NCBI GenBank assembly: GCA_015491865.1
Contig: WFVD01000013.1
Coordinates: 124,001-188,000, forward strand
Direction: 5' to 3'
DNA: 64,000 nucleotides
Source of the DNA: Gammaproteobacteria bacterium
Lineage (GTDB): Bacteria; Pseudomonadota; Gammaproteobacteria; SZUA-140
Positions 45,819 through 55,635 of the stretch are shown here, piece after piece. A program made the translations under genes and the position numbers. The first letter of the stretch is position 1. Each line of letters starts with the position of its first letter. The notes below the pieces were generated by a model. That model was not told where the DNA came from. It did no database searches and saw only the letters and a list, made by a program, of their open reading frames with translations.

Positions 45819-46970
45819 ATGGAACTTAATGACTACCTAAAGCTGATGGTCGCAAAAGATGCCTCAGACATCTACATCGCCGTCGGCGCGCCCGTTAGCG
45901 CCAAAATACAGGGCGTTCTGACTCCGCTTGAAAAGACGAAGGTCAATCCGCTGCGCGCCAAAGAGCTCGCCTATCAGATCATGAACCCGGAACAGCAGGT
46001 AGAGTTTGAGAAAACGCTTGAGATGAATCTGGCAATCTCCGAGTCGGGTGTCGGTCGTTTTCGTATCAATCTCTTTCAGCAGCGCAATCAGATTAGCGTC
46101 GTCATCCGTAACATTAAAACAGAGATCCCACAGACCGAAGATCTGGGACTTCCTCCTGTCCTCAGCAAACTGATCATGCAGAAACGCGGATTAATTCTCT
46201 TTGTGGGGGCGACCGGGTCTGGTAAGTCAACCTCTCTGGCTGCGCTTATCGACTACCGCAACACCAACAGTGCCGGCCATATTATTACTATCGAAGACCC
46301 TATTGAATATCTGCATAGCCATAAAAAATCGATCATTAATCAGCGTGAAGTTGGTGTTGATACCCTGACCTACGAAGAGGCGCTGAAAAACACCCTGCGC
46401 CAGGCACCGGATGTGATTCTTATTGGTGAGATTCGAGATCGAGAGACGATGGAGCACGCTATCGCCTTTGCCGAAACAGGCCATCTTGCGATCTCTACCC
46501 TCCACGCCAACAACGCCAACCAGGCATTTGACCGCATCATCAACTTTTTTCCCGAAGAGCGGCGTAATCAGTTACTGATGGATCTTTCACTCAATGTGCG
46601 CGGCTTTGTTTCACAACGACTGATCCCGACACTGGATGGTAAGCGCGCCGCCGCCATCGAGGTTCTGCTGGGTACGCCGCTGGTCAATGACCTTATTCTT
46701 AAGGGCAAGATTCATGCGATCAAGGAGATTATGAAAAAGTCTGAGAATATCGGCATGCAGACCTTTGACTCCGCGCTCTACAAACTCTACAAAGAGGGGC
46801 GGATCTCACTTGAAGAGGCGCTGCGTAACGCTGACTCACAAAATAATCTACGCTTACGCATCAGCCTGGAAGAGAAAGACCTTGGCAGCAGAGATGATCT
46901 GCCCAATAAACCAGGAGGACTAAGCATTGAAGAGGCTGAAGAGGATGGGAAAAGTACAAGCCTGAGATAA
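45819..46970 (+). CDS. pilU: Type IV pilus twitching ATPase PilU
   Basis: A 383-residue PilT/PilU-type secretion ATPase aiding pilus retraction. N-terminal PAS-like domain with LNDYLKLMVAKDASDIYIAVG, then Walker A VGATGSGKSTS, Asp box TIEDPIEYLH, Walker B VILIGEIRDRETM and His box HLAISTLHANN. The C-terminal extension beyond the usual PilT end (LEEKDLGSRDD...) and the opening residues are more like PilU than PilT. pilT is not adjacent here (it normally precedes pilU). AGGAAAAAAG is upstream. Confidence 0.85.
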   Translation: MELNDYLKLMVAKDASDIYIAVGAPVSAKIQGVLTPLEKTKVNPLRAKELAYQIMNPEQQVEFEKTLEMNLAISESGVGRFRINLFQQRNQISVVIRNIKTEIPQTEDLGLPPVLSKLIMQKRGLILFVGATGSGKSTSLAALIDYRNTNSAGHIITIEDPIEYLHSHKKSIINQREVGVDTLTYEEALKNTLRQAPDVILIGEIRDRETMEHAIAFAETGHLAISTLHANNANQAFDRIINFFPEERRNQLLMDLSLNVRGFVSQRLIPTLDGKRAAAIEVLLGTPLVNDLILKGKIHAIKEIMKKSENIGMQTFDSALYKLYKEGRISLEEALRNADSQNNLRLRISLEEKDLGSRDDLPNKPGGLSIEEAEEDGKSTSLR

Positions 46971-47009
46971 GCCCCCCTTCGCCTGAGGGAGTCCAACAAA
47001 AACTGGAAA

Positions 47010-47894
47010 CTATGAAGCCAGCTGGCGGGCCATGGTGTCCAGCCCTTCACACCCTTCCATCACACGATTAACCACCATACGTGCCTGATAATCACCCAGC
47101 TCTAGCGACTGCAACAGCGACTGGGGAATACTACTGTTTGGTGCATCACCAATATTGTACTCTTTAAGCAGGCGATCTGATAAGGCGACCAAATGAGGGT
47201 AAACCGCATGTTCGCCCTGATAGTTCAGGTTGTTGTGCTCTCTTGTTGCGATAATCAGCTCTTCGGGCAGATTCCACACATCCATCAACCATGCGCCAAT
47301 CTGCCCATGTTCATAGCCAAAGACCTGTTTTTCGATATCCACCAGATTCTTTTCGGGCTCTGCAATGATAAATTTATTAAGTATTAGAAACTCCTTGCGA
47401 AATAGATGCCCGACGAGCACATGGCCAAAGTTGTGCAGTAGGCCGGCAAGATAGGCGAGTCCCGCCGGCGGGCGAATCTCATCGACCAGCTCACCACTCA
47501 ACGCCTGGGTCAATGCCGCGCTATAAATAGCGTGACGCCAGAAGGCATCCATATTGAGTGGCACGTTCTTTGGCAGTTTGAATGGGCGGGCTGTCGTCAC
47601 ACCTAGCGCCAGATTCATCACCATGCTGAAACCGAGCACACGTGATACGGCCGTCTGCACGGAGTCAACCTTGCCGCGATAACTGAAAAAAGGCGAGCTG
47701 GCATAGCGCATGATCTGCGCCGCCAGGCTGGGGTCCATCTCTACGATCTTTACCAGGTCACTTACTGATGCTTCAGGGTTTGAACTCAACTGAATCACCT
47801 GCTGCGCCATCGCTGGCATTGCGGGCAGGCGCTCAAGCTTCGCAATGCGAGCCTTGATATTCAGCAGCGGTTCAACCGTTTTGTCACCATTCAT
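47010..47894 (-). CDS. HDOD-domain protein
   Basis: About 294 residues. Best start is ATG 47894 with AAGGA nine bases upstream; an in-frame ATG at 47942 adds 16 residues without a site. The HDOD domain (about 20-220) is a degenerate HD phosphohydrolase fold: LPAMPAMAQQVIQLSSNP, VKIVEMDPSLAAQIMRYASSPFF, QTAVSRVLGFSMVMNLALG, LAYLAGLLHNFGHVLVGHLF. HDOD proteins act in signalling, but without the HD metal site they are usually non-catalytic. It is convergent with pilU. Partner unknown. Confidence 0.85.
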   Translation of the reverse strand: MNGDKTVEPLLNIKARIAKLERLPAMPAMAQQVIQLSSNPEASVSDLVKIVEMDPSLAAQIMRYASSPFFSYRGKVDSVQTAVSRVLGFSMVMNLALGVTTARPFKLPKNVPLNMDAFWRHAIYSAALTQALSGELVDEIRPPAGLAYLAGLLHNFGHVLVGHLFRKEFLILNKFIIAEPEKNLVDIEKQVFGYEHGQIGAWLMDVWNLPEELIIATREHNNLNYQGEHAVYPHLVALSDRLLKEYNIGDAPNSSIPQSLLQSLELGDYQARMVVNRVMEGCEGLDTMARQLAS

Positions 47895-48170
47895 AACAGC
47901 ACATCCTTCAAACTCAACACAGACCAGAGCCCCGGCAATCAAACTGTATTCGCCAGAGAAAGAGATTCACACATCGTGGGTAATTACTCTTATTTACCGG
48001 TATCGGCTTCGCCGTGATAATCACAATAGCGTTATGATAAATTCTTGACCGCATTCAACGGTTATAAGCGACGCAGCTCACAGTTTGCCGCAAAGGCGAT
48101 TCAAACACCGGATAAGTTATTGAAGATCTGGTGCTTTATACAAGTAACACGCTCTGTGCTGAACGCTCAA

Positions 48171-51100
48171 CTAGCTGGAAGCGTGGTGTTCCGTGGGCAG
48201 TTCAGCTACTATTTTTGCCCCCCTGCGTTCACCGAGCCGCAGCAGGCTTGGCAACAGAATCAGGGTAAAAACTGTACTGAGCATCATCCCGCCTACAATC
48301 ACTCCCGCCAGTCCGCGGTAGAGCTCAGTACCAGCACCCGGAATCAGCAGTAGCGGCAACATGCCAAAGATACTGGTCAGAGTGCTCATCAAGATCGGCC
48401 GCAGGCGTAGCTGTACCGCCTGCTCTACCGCATCTCGTCGCGGTAGCCCTTCACGCTCCGCTCCACGTGTCTGGTGCACTAGCAGAATCGCGTTATTGAC
48501 CACCAGCCCCAGCAGAATCACAAAACCGATCATTGTCAATAGGTCCAGCGCCTGAGAGATGCCCAGTACATTCATTAAATAGAGCGTTGCCACTCCGCCC
48601 ACCGTTGCCAGCGGGATCGTCAACAGCACCAGCAGGCTATCCAGAAATGAACGGAACAGCGCGCTAATTAATAGATAAAGGATTGCAATGGCCAGCAGAA
48701 ACGTGCCGCTCATATTCTTTAGCGTGGTCTGCAGCTTGTCTGCCGAACCGGCGTAGCGAATGAAACCATCTTCTGGCAGCATCGCTTCAATAGCGGGGGT
48801 GACGCTGGTTTTGATCAGTGTCATCCCCTCTTCAACGGACATCCCTTCCGGTAACCGCACCTGCAGTGTCACCGTACGGCGGCGGTCAACCCGGCGCAGC
48901 TGATCCGGGCCGGCGGTGCGCACCACTTCCACCAGCTCACTGAGCGGCAGGATGCCGCCACTGGGGGTGGCAAGCGGCACTGCCGCCAGCGCCTCGGGGG
49001 TGGCCCACTGCTCGCTCCGCAGAATCACATCGAGCCGCTTTTCGCCATCAAAATAGTCCGCCACATAGAGCCCATCACCCAGCGCACGTGCGATCCCACC
49101 CATGTCACCTCGGTTCCAACCAACCTCCGCAATGCGACGTTCATCCGGTATCAGGCGTAACTCTGGTTCGGCCAGATCAAGGCCCGGTTTGGGGCGCGGC
49201 ATGGTACCGAACGCCTCCCGTACGGCCATAAAGCCCGCTCCGCCCGCCTGTAACAGCGCCTCAAGATCACGCCCCTGAATATCGATATCAATGGCGCGAC
49301 CACCACCCAGCCCACCAAAGAGCGACGCCTTGAAGGCGAAGCCGATCGTGTCGGGAAAACCGGCAATCACTCGGTTGATCAACGGCACCAGCTGCCCGGT
49401 CTCATTCGGATCAACTGTGCGTGCCCCCATAAACATGCCACGAGGAAATGCGACAAAAAAATAGTTATCGATCTGCGGCTCTTTCTCGCCGCTGAGATAC
49501 GGCGCCATCTCACGCGCGACAACCTGCCCCATCTCCTGCTCCATAAAATCGATGTTGGCTCCCGGCGGCGGGTTTATAAAGCTAAACACCAGATTGCGAT
49601 TCCCTTCTGGCAGGTAGTCGGTTTTAGGAAACATCAAAAGAACCAGCACCACAGGAATCGTCAACAGCCCGACAATCCACAGCACCCGCATCCGTGGGCC
49701 GGTGATGCGCATAATTCCTGCGCTCATCGCCGCCCACCAGTGGCGATGCGGGTCTGTCATCTCGGTATCGCGCAGCCAGCTCATGGCGGTGGTCGGCAAC
49801 ACCGTCACAGCCACGATCAATGAGAAGCAGACCGCCACCGCAATCGTTAGCGCCAGATCTGCAAATAGCTGACCCGCCTCATCGGCAAGAAAGACCACCG
49901 GGAGAAAGATCGCCACGGTCGTGGCAGTCGATGCCAGCAGCGCCCCCCACACCTGGCTCGTCCCCTGGGCTGAGGCCTCTCTTCCTTCAACCCCTTTTTC
50001 TCGTAGACGAACGATGTTCTCCAGCACCACGATCGCGGCATCAAGTACCATCCCTACGGCAAAGGCGAGTCCCGCCAGTGAGATCACATTGAGCGAGCGC
50101 CCCGCTGTATCCAGCAGAATAAAGCTGCCCAGCACACAGGCGGGGATCGCCAGGGCGACCATCATGGTGGCGCGAAACTTACGGAAAAACCACCACAACA
50201 CCCCCACTGCCAGCAGGATGCCGAGCGCCAGATTGCTGCTCACCATCGCAATCGAACGATCGATGTAGATCGTCTCATCGTAGACCTGCTCCAGCGACAG
50301 GCCAGCCCGCTGTAGCGGCCCGTCGCGCAGTTCAGCCACCGCCTCACGCAGGCCATCCATCACCTGCAACACATTGACGCCTGTCTCGCGGTGAGCGTTT
50401 ACCGCCATCGCGGCATTGCCGTTCTGGATCACAAAGCTGCTGCGATCAACCATCGCCACCTCTACCTTCGCCACATCGCGTAGATAGACCGGGCTGCCGT
50501 CACGCCACTTGAGGATCATCGCCCCCATATCTTTCGCGGTATAAGCACCGGTATAACGCACCGTGTAGCGGCGCTTGCCGACATCGGCAAAGCCGGCCGA
50601 GATATCTTCCGCGCCAACCAGTTTCACCACATCGGGTAGCTGGATATTAAGGCTGGCTGCTCTGTAGGGATCAAAGGTAATTCGCAGTTCATTTTCACGC
50701 CCGCCGCGCACCTCGGACATCGCCACCCCTGGCACCCGCTCAAAACGACTCTGCACCACCTCTTCGATGTAATCCTGATAGGAGGCGATGGGGCGTTCAT
50801 TGCCCTCAACCGGCTTAATGATAAACCACGCAATCGGGCGACTATCGCCGCCCACCGAGCTGATCACCGGCTCACTGGCATCAGCGGGATATTTGGCGAC
50901 TCGATTAAGGCGGTTCAGCACCTCCAGCAGCGCGCGCTGCATATCGGTACCGACAACAAAGGTGAGGGTGATCTTGCCGCTCCCCCGACTCGCCTCAGAG
51001 AGAATTCTGGTTGCGCCCGGCAGGCCGCGCAGCGCATCCTCCTGCGGCTCGATGATCTCAGCCTCCACCTCTTCCGGTGCCGCCGCTCGCCAGACCGTTG

Positions 51101-51242
51101 AGATGCTGATCTCCGGCTCCTGCACCTCCGGGGTGAGCTGGATCGGCAGACGATCAAGACTGATCAAACCAAACAGCAGTACCAGCAGAAAGGCAACTGC
51201 AACCGCAACCGGGTTGCCGAGGGAGAGACGCGTCAGATTCAC
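48171..51242 (-). CDS. RND-family efflux permease (AcrB/MexB-like)
   Basis: A 1023-residue inner-membrane proton-driven transporter with 12 helices and two large periplasmic loops. LTRLSLGNPVAVAVAFLLVLLFG at the N-terminus, EDALRGLPGATRI, GVNVLQVMDGL, the proton-relay segment AGLAFAVGMVLDAAIVVLENIVR, and the second half's LLGLVVNNAILLVHQTRG. The two halves repeat, as in all RND pumps. It overlaps the adaptor gene by GTGA and presumably uses the TolC at 25966. Substrate class (drug, metal or lipid) is not clear; TM4 has the AVGMVLD motif of the HAE1 group. Confidence 0.9.
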   Translation of the reverse strand: MNLTRLSLGNPVAVAVAFLLVLLFGLISLDRLPIQLTPEVQEPEISISTVWRAAAPEEVEAEIIEPQEDALRGLPGATRILSEASRGSGKITLTFVVGTDMQRALLEVLNRLNRVAKYPADASEPVISSVGGDSRPIAWFIIKPVEGNERPIASYQDYIEEVVQSRFERVPGVAMSEVRGGRENELRITFDPYRAASLNIQLPDVVKLVGAEDISAGFADVGKRRYTVRYTGAYTAKDMGAMILKWRDGSPVYLRDVAKVEVAMVDRSSFVIQNGNAAMAVNAHRETGVNVLQVMDGLREAVAELRDGPLQRAGLSLEQVYDETIYIDRSIAMVSSNLALGILLAVGVLWWFFRKFRATMMVALAIPACVLGSFILLDTAGRSLNVISLAGLAFAVGMVLDAAIVVLENIVRLREKGVEGREASAQGTSQVWGALLASTATTVAIFLPVVFLADEAGQLFADLALTIAVAVCFSLIVAVTVLPTTAMSWLRDTEMTDPHRHWWAAMSAGIMRITGPRMRVLWIVGLLTIPVVLVLLMFPKTDYLPEGNRNLVFSFINPPPGANIDFMEQEMGQVVAREMAPYLSGEKEPQIDNYFFVAFPRGMFMGARTVDPNETGQLVPLINRVIAGFPDTIGFAFKASLFGGLGGGRAIDIDIQGRDLEALLQAGGAGFMAVREAFGTMPRPKPGLDLAEPELRLIPDERRIAEVGWNRGDMGGIARALGDGLYVADYFDGEKRLDVILRSEQWATPEALAAVPLATPSGGILPLSELVEVVRTAGPDQLRRVDRRRTVTLQVRLPEGMSVEEGMTLIKTSVTPAIEAMLPEDGFIRYAGSADKLQTTLKNMSGTFLLAIAILYLLISALFRSFLDSLLVLLTIPLATVGGVATLYLMNVLGISQALDLLTMIGFVILLGLVVNNAILLVHQTRGAEREGLPRRDAVEQAVQLRLRPILMSTLTSIFGMLPLLLIPGAGTELYRGLAGVIVGGMMLSTVFTLILLPSLLRLGERRGAKIVAELPTEHHASS

Positions 51243-52342
51243 TCGCGTGCTCCGCCTTTTACACTCACCAGCTGCCCTGGGCGCAGCCGTTCATTGCCGA
51301 CGGTGATCACCCGATCACCAACCGCCAGCGCGCCACTCACCTGAATATAGTCGCCCATCGCAATTCCTAACGTCACATCGACGCGCTCCGCGCGGTTCTC
51401 CGCATTCACCCGATAAAGATAGGAACCGCTGCGGCGCAGTACGACTGCATCACGATGGACCGTTAGCACCTTCACCGCCTGCGCTGTCGGGACTGCAATG
51501 CGCACGCTCTGCCCCGCAGGCCACTGTGTACTATCGAGATCGAGGCGCAGATCCATCAGGCGGGACTGCAGGTCACCCACCGGCACCAGCAATCGGACCC
51601 GCGCCAGCTGCTGCTCACCATTCGCCTGCACACGCAACCGCGCCCCCCGACTCACAAAGCGCAACGAAGAAAGTGGTACCATCGCGCGCACCTCAACCTG
51701 CTCGGTATTAACCAGCCTGACCACCTTAGCGCCACTGTCCGCCCACTCACCCGGCTCTAGCAGTCGCTGCACCACGGTCCCATCGAAGGGGGCGCGCGGC
51801 GCACTACGCGCAACACGGTCCTGCGCCAGCTGTACTCGTGCGCGGGCAGCAGCAAGATCGGCACGTGCAACATCGCGATCCGACTCTGTCTGCTCCAGCA
51901 TCGTACGTGCTGCATTATTCTGCTTTGCCAGACTACGAAGACGCTTCAGCTCTTTGTCAAGAAACGTCAAACGCGCCTTCACCTGCGCCTCCTTTGCGCG
52001 CGCCTCATCGACCTCCAGGCGGCGTGAGACATCATCGATCTGTGCCAGCTTATCGCCCTGAGCAACGCGATCCCCCACCTCGGCCAGCCACACCAGACGC
52101 CCCGCCATCTCAGCGGCTACTTCGGCATCAAGTCGGCTCACCACACTCCCGGCCACCATGACAGTCGGCGCCATCATCCGCTCACTCACCAGATCCACTA
52201 CCACCGGTACGGCGCGCGGACCACCTGCGGCCATGGCATCGGTTACCAGTAGCAGCGAGAGCAACAGCGCCACAAACCTCCACCCATTTAATGCTGGATT
52301 CACTGCCTTGTTCTCGTGACCGATTAATGCGTCAGCACACAT
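51239..52342 (-). CDS. RND efflux periplasmic adaptor (membrane fusion) protein
   Basis: About 350-367 residues, depending on start: ATG 52342 or in-frame GTG 52303. Signal peptide/anchor with WRFVALLLSLLLVTDAMA. The adaptor fold follows: VAEMAGRLVWLAEVGDRVAQGDKLAQID lipoyl half, a long alpha-hairpin (VDEARAKEAQVKARLTFLDKEL...ARVQLAQDRVA), SAPRAPFDGTVVQRLLEPGEW second lipoyl half, and a beta-barrel. It links the permease to a TolC-type duct. It is the first gene of the pair and the partner of the permease at 48171. Confidence 0.88.
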   Translation of the reverse strand: MCADALIGHENKAVNPALNGWRFVALLLSLLLVTDAMAAGGPRAVPVVVDLVSERMMAPTVMVAGSVVSRLDAEVAAEMAGRLVWLAEVGDRVAQGDKLAQIDDVSRRLEVDEARAKEAQVKARLTFLDKELKRLRSLAKQNNAARTMLEQTESDRDVARADLAAARARVQLAQDRVARSAPRAPFDGTVVQRLLEPGEWADSGAKVVRLVNTEQVEVRAMVPLSSLRFVSRGARLRVQANGEQQLARVRLLVPVGDLQSRLMDLRLDLDSTQWPAGQSVRIAVPTAQAVKVLTVHRDAVVLRRSGSYLYRVNAENRAERVDVTLGIAMGDYIQVSGALAVGDRVITVGNERLRPGQLVSVKGGARE

Positions 52343-52531
52343 TCATCTCTCTCTTTGATTTCGTTGCTTATAGTCTGATGGTACTCTACTCGCTTGATGC
52401 ATTGATTGGGAACCCCAATCTGTTTTATTCTCTTACCAACCGCTTAACCCTAAGGAAGCATGGAATAAAGCTGGCTGGATGCGGGCCACGATAAAACCGC
52501 CATGACATAACTCGCGAATAAGCGCAGGGAA

Positions 52532-54202
52532 ATGGCTGCTCAGCGAGCAGCAACACTTATCACTAGCAAGGATCTGCAAGCACTCACCATGAGTCACTCC
52601 ATCGCCGCGCCACCACACCTCTCAGACCATCACCGAATGCGCCAGCACTCACCAGTATTCGATCCAGCACCCGCTGCGATCCGCCGCTGGATTCGAGCGC
52701 TGCCACTTGCCGACCACCGCGCAACCATTCGGCTCACGAGCGAGGCACTACGCCGCCTCAATAAAGCCTCTATGCCCCTTGAAGCGCGCGCCCATGCGCT
52801 GGCGCTCTTCACCCCGCTGGTCAACACATTGATAAAGCACATTGCACAGCACTATGCAAAATCGCAACGTCCATTTAGCCGCAGAAGAGGCCACCACTTT
52901 AATAGTGTGCAGACCATGTTAAGCGAGATCACGCGCGGCTACCTCATCATCATCCAGGAGTCGCCACTGCCATTACCCCTGCGCGCGCAGGGCGATAGCA
53001 GTCGCTATAATGCGCGTAGCATTCCCTCCGGCAGTGATACGCACCACCTCTGCCGGGCACTCTACCAGGCGATTGAACATCTGGCCCAGCGCCTGCTGCA
53101 CAGCTATCTGCTCTACACCCCTCCAGCGATAGCAGTCTGGTCGGAGATTCATCGACTCTATTACATTGCAGAGACCTATAACATCCCGGCAACCCCTTTT
53201 AACCTGGGACTCAACGAATATCCGCAACAGCGCCAACCGGTCTCGATTGAGCACGCCTATAAACGGATATTGCTCTTCTCCCTTGCCAATCCATACCACC
53301 TGATGCCGAATGAAATGAGCCGCGCCTATCAATCACTACGCAGCTGGGCACCACAGTGCAAAATCATCCGCAGTGATTCGCCGGAGAAACTGCACGGCCG
53401 TTTTTATATCGACCTAGAGAGTGATCTACCGCCGACACATCACACACTCAATCAGCATGATCTTGAACTCCCCTCACTACGGCTACTCGACATCAATGAA
53501 ATTCTGCCTTCCGGGAAGTATCAGCGAGCGCTCGACCGACGTCTCGCACAGGCGTTGATTGTACGACCAGAGCGACTGACAAGACGGACGGCGGTAACAG
53601 CAGCGATCACTCTTGCCAACGGCCTGGCAGCATGCCACCACTTTATCGGCAGTGAAAGTCGCACCGCGGCGATACTCAACCACGATGACCCAATTAAACT
53701 TCCCACCACCTCTGTCAAAAATGGCTTTACAACCCAGGTGGCGCAACAGAGAAACATCAGCCTCGGTGGAATGGCGCTGCACCACAATGCCCCCGAGCAA
53801 TATCTACCCACCGGTGCACTGATCTCCTATCGCCCAGCCGCAGATAGCCTCAATGAAAGCTGGCGTATTGGCACGGTAAAATGGAGCCGCAGTCATCCTG
53901 AAAATGGATACGATCTCGGCATCAAGTGCCTTGCCGAAAATGGCGCTGCCGTTATGGCCTGCGCCCTTGATAACGCAGGCAACCGCCGTGAACATTACCA
54001 CCGCGCGCTGCTAACCCCCAATGTCGATCCGTTAATTCACCCCTCCACGCTGATCACACCCATCGACCAGTTCAACGTCGGCGACCGGCTTCAAATTCAT
54101 ACGGAAACGCGGCCGTTCAGCATCGAGCTTATCCAGCTCATCGACAGCACCTGGGCCTATGCCCACTACCGTTATCGAATCATTGCAAGCCATGCAGATT
54201 GA
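52532..54202 (+). CDS. PilZ-related protein, putative c-di-GMP receptor
   Basis: About 537-556 residues; ATG 52532 lacks a well-spaced site and ATG 52589 is equally plausible. The N-terminal 300 residues are helical (AAIRRWIRALPLADHRATIRLTSEALRRLN, then LVNTLIKHIAQHY) and resemble large proteins annotated as PilZ-domain or c-di-GMP receptor. In the C-terminal part QQRNISLGGMALHH fits the PilZ D/NxSxxG box, but the preceding RxxxR box is not visible. Ligand binding is therefore doubtful. It is 42 bases before a pentapeptide-repeat gene on the same strand. Function unknown. Confidence 0.6.
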   Translation: MAAQRAATLITSKDLQALTMSHSIAAPPHLSDHHRMRQHSPVFDPAPAAIRRWIRALPLADHRATIRLTSEALRRLNKASMPLEARAHALALFTPLVNTLIKHIAQHYAKSQRPFSRRRGHHFNSVQTMLSEITRGYLIIIQESPLPLPLRAQGDSSRYNARSIPSGSDTHHLCRALYQAIEHLAQRLLHSYLLYTPPAIAVWSEIHRLYYIAETYNIPATPFNLGLNEYPQQRQPVSIEHAYKRILLFSLANPYHLMPNEMSRAYQSLRSWAPQCKIIRSDSPEKLHGRFYIDLESDLPPTHHTLNQHDLELPSLRLLDINEILPSGKYQRALDRRLAQALIVRPERLTRRTAVTAAITLANGLAACHHFIGSESRTAAILNHDDPIKLPTTSVKNGFTTQVAQQRNISLGGMALHHNAPEQYLPTGALISYRPAADSLNESWRIGTVKWSRSHPENGYDLGIKCLAENGAAVMACALDNAGNRREHYHRALLTPNVDPLIHPSTLITPIDQFNVGDRLQIHTETRPFSIELIQLIDSTWAYAHYRYRIIASHAD

Positions 54203-54244
54203 GTAGACAATGATCAGAAAGACAACTGTAGAGGTGCAATCGGT

Positions 54245-54586
54245 ATGACACACCCCCCTGTGATGAAAAACGACGAGCCACTCTATCGCCTGCTTCGCAA
54301 AGGGCAGGTTGATGAATTTAATCGCCAGCGAGCGGCAGGTATCAACGGCGATCTCACCCGTTGCGATTTCCGCGGTGTCGATCTGCGCGGCATCAATGCG
54401 GATGGTATCGATTTTAGTGGCTCTTATTTCAGGCAGGCCGACCTGCGCGGCATCGATTTCACCAATAGCACCCTCCAAGGGGCCACTATTTACGCCGCAA
54501 AGATTTCAGGAGCCTATTTCCCTGATAGGCTCAGCGCAGATGAGATCACAATGTCACTGCTTCACGGCACACGGCTTCGCGAATAG
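54245..54586 (+). CDS. Pentapeptide-repeat protein
   Basis: A 113-residue protein with a short run of A(D/N)LxX-type pentapeptides in the middle (LTRCDFRGVDLRGINADGIDFSGSYFRQADLRGIDFTNSTLQGA, in successive fives) that should form a right-handed quadrilateral beta helix, flanked by an N-terminal helix (LYRLLRKGQVDEFNRQR). Start ATG with GAGGTG eight bases upstream. Such proteins are often DNA-gyrase mimics or scaffolds, but this one is short and its role unknown. Same strand and operon direction as the PilZ-like gene. Confidence 0.8.
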   Translation: MTHPPVMKNDEPLYRLLRKGQVDEFNRQRAAGINGDLTRCDFRGVDLRGINADGIDFSGSYFRQADLRGIDFTNSTLQGATIYAAKISGAYFPDRLSADEITMSLLHGTRLRE

Positions 54587-54721
54587 TATGCACCACCATC
54601 AATCGACAGGATTTACTCAGCAAACGACCCGATAGCGCTAGCATTACGTTGAAATCGCCCCACGGACCGCTACTTAATAAAAACAACCTGCTAACAGGTT
54701 GAAATACAATAAGTTTAAAAG

Positions 54722-54737
54722 GGGAGGTTATTTTGCA
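54722..54737 (+). promoter_or_regulatory. Possible sigma-54 promoter of the PEP-CTERM gene
   Basis: GGGAGGTTATTTTGCA has GG and GC at the 10-base spacing (54723-54724, 54735-54736) with TTGCA at -12, but the -24 block GGGAGG is weak. The start would be near 54748, 52 bases before the ATG. Confidence 0.3.
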
Positions 54738-54799
54738 TCTTTTTGATGCCCCCCCTAAAATGAGCACACCTTTTCACTTTTAACTTGAGGTCTCGGTTT

Positions 54800-55447
54800 A
54801 TGATCAAAACAGGTCGTCATCTACTTCTGGTACTATTGTTTAGCGCTGCTTTCACCAGTGGTGCGCAAGCACTTGTGATCACAACCACTGTCGCCGGCAC
54901 AGCAAACCTCTACTACGACAGCTGGGGACACGCCTTTGACAGCAGCTTGCCCGAATCTGACCCCGGTTTTAATATTGAATACTCAGCGTTAGGGCGTGGT
55001 ACCGCTGCTGAAGCTGTAAACTACGCCTTTTCATCCGGCCAATCGCTCTCTATTGAGGCAACGGGGGCCGTTGTCGACTGGGGCACCACCTATACTGACC
55101 CTACCGGCACCTCTGCCACTGGAGCTAATGAAGGGTGGGATTTTCGTAACCTCCCCGTCTACTCGTTAATCGGGATCTGGAGCTCCAGCTCAAGTCTAAT
55201 TGACCCGATCAATTCACCCTTCTATATCGGTTCCTCACTGGACCTGATCGCACCAATGGTTGCCGGCAGCCTCTATCTTTTTCTGGGTGAAAATGACGGC
55301 TATTTTCGCGACAATTACTATGGTGATAAATACAATGTCACGATTTCAATGGCCACTGTTTCAGAACCAGCGACAATCGCACTACTCTCACTAGGTCTGC
55401 TCGGCATCATGTTTTCTCGCACCTCAGCTTCCAGAAAGAGGGCTTAA
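54800..55447 (+). CDS. PEP-CTERM sorting-signal protein
   Basis: A 215-residue exported protein. Signal peptide (about 1-24, GRHLLLVLLFSAAFTSGAQA), a Ser/Thr/Gly/Tyr-rich mature domain without cysteine, and a C-terminal sorting tag SEPATIALLSLGLLGIMFSRTSASRKRA, which is the PEP-CTERM form (SEPATxALL-hydrophobic-basic) recognised by exosortase. ATG 54800 has AGGT eight bases upstream; the TTG at 54785 is less likely. Substrate of an exosortase/EPS system encoded elsewhere. Possible role in exopolysaccharide or biofilm; not shown. Confidence 0.85.
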   Translation: MIKTGRHLLLVLLFSAAFTSGAQALVITTTVAGTANLYYDSWGHAFDSSLPESDPGFNIEYSALGRGTAAEAVNYAFSSGQSLSIEATGAVVDWGTTYTDPTGTSATGANEGWDFRNLPVYSLIGIWSSSSSLIDPINSPFYIGSSLDLIAPMVAGSLYLFLGENDGYFRDNYYGDKYNVTISMATVSEPATIALLSLGLLGIMFSRTSASRKRA

Positions 55448-55462
55448 CCGAGCTTCATATCA

Positions 55463-55494
55463 GCATAGTATTAACCGCCAGGTTAATACTATGC
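55463..55494. terminator. Perfect 14-bp hairpin after the PEP-CTERM gene
   Basis: GCATAGTATTAACC (55463-55476), loop GCCA, GGTTAATACTATGC (55481-55494). There is no long T-tract. It lies between convergent genes, and its right arm is the left flank of MITE copy 2. Confidence 0.6.
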
Positions 55495-55635
55495 GACCTT
55501 TTCACAAGCAGGAATTTTCTACTGCTCTGGCCAGGCAAAAGCGCGCGGAGTGAGGGCATTTATCGCTATCAATGACCGATTGAGTACGCTTTTAACACCG
55601 CCAGAGGAGAAAAGAGCAATCGAGCAAAGGTCTCG
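55494..55635. mobile_element. MITE-like element, copy 2
   Basis: About 142 bases closely similar to 42527-42666, including the AGGAATTTTC start, the TTTATCGCTATCAATGACC core and the AAAGGTCTCG end. Its left end has lost two bases (CGACC for CGAGACC). CTATGCG flanks it on both sides (55489-55495 and 55636-55642), a likely target-site duplication. The right copy contains the stop codon of the Amt-kinase gene. Confidence 0.65.
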
